From Devosia sp. MC521 (GTDB lineage Bacteria; Pseudomonadota; Alphaproteobacteria; Rhizobiales; Devosiaceae): DNA of 64,000 nt. Position numbers and translations under genes: made by a program. The notes under the pieces are model-generated. The model was not told the origin of the DNA. It was given only the letters and a program-made list of their open reading frames with translations, and did not search any database. The stretch is from contig NZ_CP059902.1 in NCBI RefSeq assembly GCF_014127105.1, forward strand, positions 2,699,001 through 2,763,000. Reading direction: 5' to 3'. Below, piece after piece: positions 61,405-64,000 of this stretch. Each line of letters begins with the position of its first letter. The first letter of the stretch is position 1.

Positions 61405-64000
61405 ATGTCGATCGAGAAGAAAAATGAGAGGGGCGGCGCACTCGCCACCCTTTTCGTCAAACGCCCCGTCTTGGCCATCGTTATCAATGCCCTCATCGTC
61501 GTCGCGGGCCTAGCCGCGCTTTTGGGCATTGAAGTGCGCGAGCTGCCGCGTGTCGAACAGCCGGTCCTCTCCATCTCCACCAGCTTCCCCGGCGCTGCCG
61601 CCGAAACGGTGGACCGCGAAATCACTGCTATTGTCGAAGGTGCGGTCGCCCGCGTGCAGGGCGTCACCTCGATTTCCTCGTCCTCTTCGGTTGGCCAGAG
61701 CCGCGTCACGCTCGAATTTTCCGAGAGCACCAATCTCGACACCGCTACGTCCGACGTGCGCGACGCTCTCTCCCGCGCCGTTCGCAATCTGCCCGATGAC
61801 GCCAACGAGCCAACCATTTTCAAGGCCGATAGCGACGCACAGGCGGTAATTCAGCTCGCCGTCACCTCCGACAATCTGACCACGGCCGAACTCTCGACCC
61901 TTGTCGACGACATCATCTCCGAGCGCCTCGCCGCTGTTGATGGCGTTGCGGAAGTGCAGGTGTACGGCACCCGCACCTCGAGCTTTGAAATCGACGTCGA
62001 TCCGATCAAGCTCGCCAGCCGCGGCCTCACCGTCGCCGACGTGCGCGCGGCGGTCTCCACCATCGCGCTCGACACCCCGGCCGGCTCCATCAACGGCCCC
62101 AATCAGAACATCGCCGTCCGCGCCATTTCCGAAGTCACAAGCCCCGCGGACTTCGAAAAGCTCCCCGTCGGCAACAACAAGACCCTGCTTGGCGATGTCG
62201 CCACCGTCGTTTTCGACGCCGCCGCCAGCACCTCCTCCATCCGCGCCGATGGTCGTCCCGGCATTGGCCTGGGGATTGTGCGTCAGGCCCAGTCCAACGC
62301 CATCACCATTTCCGAAGGCGTCCACGCCGCCGTTGCAACGCTCAACGAAACCCTGCCCGCAGGCGTCACCGTCAAGATTTCCAGCGACGAAGCCGTCTTC
62401 ATCAAGGGCGCGCTGCACGAAGTTGAAATCGCGCTCATCGTGGCGCTAGTGGTGGTCATTGCCATCATCTTCCTCTTCCTGCTCGATTGGCGCGCCACCA
62501 TTGTGCCCGCCATTTCCATGCCCATCGCCCTTCTCGGCGCGGTCGCAGGCATGTATGCAGCAGGCTTCTCGCTCAACATTCTCACCCTGCTCGCCCTCGT
62601 GCTCGCCACGGGTCTGGTGGTGGACGACTCCATCGTCGTTCTCGAAAACATCGTCCGGCGCAAACACATGGGCGCTGGCCCCCGCGCCGCCGCCGTGCTT
62701 GGCACTCAAGAAGTGTTCTTCGCCGTCGTCGCGACCACCCTCACCCTCGCCGCAGTCTTTGTTCCGCTCTCCTTCCTCGATGGTCAGACCGGCCGCCTCT
62801 TCCGCGAGTTCGGCTTTACCCTCGCCATCGCCGTGCTGCTCTCCTCGGTAGTGGCGCTCACCATGGGGCCCATGGTGGCCTCGCGCCTCCTCAAATCGTC
62901 CGAGCACAAATCCCACGGCGCCGTTGGCAAGCTGGGTGGCCTCCTCGCGGGCTTCTACCGTCGCTCGCTGCGCATGGCGCTGAACAACCCGCTGGTTGTC
63001 ATTGTCATTGCCGCCCTCTTCGCTGTCGCCTCCGTCTTCGTCTTCACCGGCCTTCGTCAGGAAATCACCCCACCCGAAGACCGCTCGATGATTTCGGTCA
63101 ACGTCTCAGCCCCCAACACCGCCAGCCTGGATTTCGTCCGCACCCGTCTGGGTCAGGTCGAAGCCATGCTCACGCCCTACCTCGAAAGCGGCGAAGCAAC
63201 ATCGCTCTTCGTCCTGTCCGGCTGGGGCAATGGCGGCTTCATGACCCTCACCCTCGCCGATTGGAAAGATCGTGAACGGTCACAGGCCCAGATCGCAACG
63301 GAGATCAACGGTCTGCTCGCGCAGGTTCCCGGCGTTCGTGGTGGCATTCGTCAGGGCAATAGTCTTGGCATTCGCGGCGGCGGTTCCGGCCTGCAATTTG
63401 CTGTGGCCGGTTCCGACTATGCCGAACTGGCAGCCACGGCCCAGACCATTTCCAAAGCCCTTGAGGAAGATGGTCGTTTTGGCCGCGTCACCGTCGGCTA
63501 TGACACCACCCAGCCTCAGCTGACCCTCACTATCGATCGTCAGCGCGCCGATGCCTTGGGCATCGACATCAATGGCCTCGCCGCCACCATGCAGGCGATG
63601 ATCGACGGCTCCGAAGTCGGCTCGATCTTCATCAACGACACCTCCTATTCGGTGCGCATGGTCTCGACCACCAATCCGGTCAATGACCCTAAGGATCTCG
63701 AATCCCTCTTCGTCAAAACCGGCGACGGTCGTTTCGTCCCGATCTCAACCATCGCCACCATAACCGAAGCACCGGTTCCCCCTTCGCTTCGCCGTGAAGA
63801 ACAGCGCCGCGCTGTCAACGTCACAGCCAGCCTTGAAGATGGGCTTGCGATGGGCGACGCTTATGCTGAGCTCCAGCGCATCGCCACCCCGCTTCTCGAA
63901 AACGGCCAGTCGATCCTGCCGATGGCAGAAGCCAAAACCTTGGGTCAGGCGAACAACGCTCTCGCCCTCACCTTCGGCTTTGCGCTGATCATCATCCTTC
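61405..64000 (+). CDS. RND-family efflux pump, inner-membrane subunit (cut by window end)
   Basis: 865 residues are visible; the family is about 1030-1050, so the last fifth lies outside. It has TM1 (about 22-42), the first porter loop (GAAAETVDREI), and TM2-TM6. The proton-relay pair is Asp407-Asp408 in TM4 (GLVVDDSIVV), the same positions as in AcrB. A second porter region starts near 560. A strong AAGGAGGG site precedes ATG 61405. The sequence resembles the MexF/AcrB-like group of alphaproteobacteria; the substrate cannot be told. Confidence 0.92.
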   Translation, partial: MSIEKKNERGGALATLFVKRPVLAIVINALIVVAGLAALLGIEVRELPRVEQPVLSISTSFPGAAAETVDREITAIVEGAVARVQGVTSISSSSSVGQSRVTLEFSESTNLDTATSDVRDALSRAVRNLPDDANEPTIFKADSDAQAVIQLAVTSDNLTTAELSTLVDDIISERLAAVDGVAEVQVYGTRTSSFEIDVDPIKLASRGLTVADVRAAVSTIALDTPAGSINGPNQNIAVRAISEVTSPADFEKLPVGNNKTLLGDVATVVFDAAASTSSIRADGRPGIGLGIVRQAQSNAITISEGVHAAVATLNETLPAGVTVKISSDEAVFIKGALHEVEIALIVALVVVIAIIFLFLLDWRATIVPAISMPIALLGAVAGMYAAGFSLNILTLLALVLATGLVVDDSIVVLENIVRRKHMGAGPRAAAVLGTQEVFFAVVATTLTLAAVFVPLSFLDGQTGRLFREFGFTLAIAVLLSSVVALTMGPMVASRLLKSSEHKSHGAVGKLGGLLAGFYRRSLRMALNNPLVVIVIAALFAVASVFVFTGLRQEITPPEDRSMISVNVSAPNTASLDFVRTRLGQVEAMLTPYLESGEATSLFVLSGWGNGGFMTLTLADWKDRERSQAQIATEINGLLAQVPGVRGGIRQGNSLGIRGGGSGLQFAVAGSDYAELAATAQTISKALEEDGRFGRVTVGYDTTQPQLTLTIDRQRADALGIDINGLAATMQAMIDGSEVGSIFINDTSYSVRMVSTTNPVNDPKDLESLFVKTGDGRFVPISTIATITEAPVPPSLRREEQRRAVNVTASLEDGLAMGDAYAELQRIATPLLENGQSILPMAEAKTLGQANNALALTFGFALIIIL

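Noticed and set aside
60122..61441. A 439-codon minus-strand frame opposite the RND adaptor
   Set aside because: The adaptor has all lipoyl and barrel motifs in the plus frame; the shadow frame is Gly/Asp-rich and crosses the gene boundary.

Overview
The window reads as a chromosomal segment of an alphaproteobacterium of the order Hyphomicrobiales, most likely Devosia or a close relative. The reasons are the GC-rich coding with few introns of low-GC DNA, the complete rhizobial-type thuR-thuEFGKAB trehalose operon, the membrane-bound urate oxidase PuuD, short CCTCCCCC/GGGGGAGG palindromic repeats, and the murL-murD2 pair. The genus is an inference from gene content only. About 60 genes are dense on both strands. 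No rRNA, tRNA, CRISPR array or prophage was recognised.

Layout. 1-2.2 kb: window edge, a DoxX-type membrane protein and an intact IS1-family element (copy 1). 2.2-5.2 kb: an Lrp/AsnC regulator divergent from an AceE-like 2-oxoacid dehydrogenase E1, with a perfect 9-1-9 palindrome between them. 5.4-12.6 kb: a peptide-type ABC importer operon (binding protein, fused double ATPase, two permeases) continuing into an isopenicillin-N-epimerase-like PLP enzyme and a FadR-type GntR regulator. 12.7-15.3 kb: murL-murD2, an alternative route for putting D-glutamate into peptidoglycan. 15.3-18.4 kb: a TolB/TPR-like membrane protein, an MgtC-like protein and a tiny membrane protein.

18.4-39.7 kb is a purine-degradation island. 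Adenine deaminase (plus strand) is followed by a long minus-strand series read as uraH-xdhA-xdhB-xdhC-ABC ATPase-two permeases-BMP binding protein-(terminator)-puuD-guaD-glcB. On the plus strand lie puuE/uraD (fused), allE and allA. Together they encode import of a purine or nucleoside and conversion of adenine and guanine through xanthine, urate, HIU, OHCU, allantoin, ureidoglycine and ureidoglycolate to glyoxylate. Malate synthase G then draws glyoxylate into central metabolism. Allantoate amidohydrolase, needed between allantoate and ureidoglycine, is not in the window.

39.7-47.9 kb: a YbaY-META envelope protein, trehalose synthesis (otsB-otsA), a DEAD-box helicase, an orphan FecB-like binding protein, a sulfite-oxidase-like molybdoenzyme with its cytochrome b partner, and an isolated ThuA-like protein. 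48.2-49.0 kb: IS1-family copy 2, in opposite orientation and broken by a 1-base deletion. Both IS copies sit in the loop of the same kind of REP-like palindrome. 49.2-51.4 kb: a secreted 5'-nucleotidase and a small Ala/Pro-rich lipoprotein. 51.4-59.1 kb: the thu trehalose uptake and 3-keto-oxidation operon with its divergent LacI regulator and CAAAGCG-type operators. 59.2-64.0 kb: a mercaptopyruvate sulfurtransferase and an RND efflux adaptor and pump, the pump running off the end.

The points most worth following up are the REP-loop targeting by the IS1 elements, the murL-murD2 pair beside a peptide importer, the purine island ending in malate synthase, the shared TGTCAGACA palindromes in front of two metabolic operons, and the inverted repeat in front of puuE.
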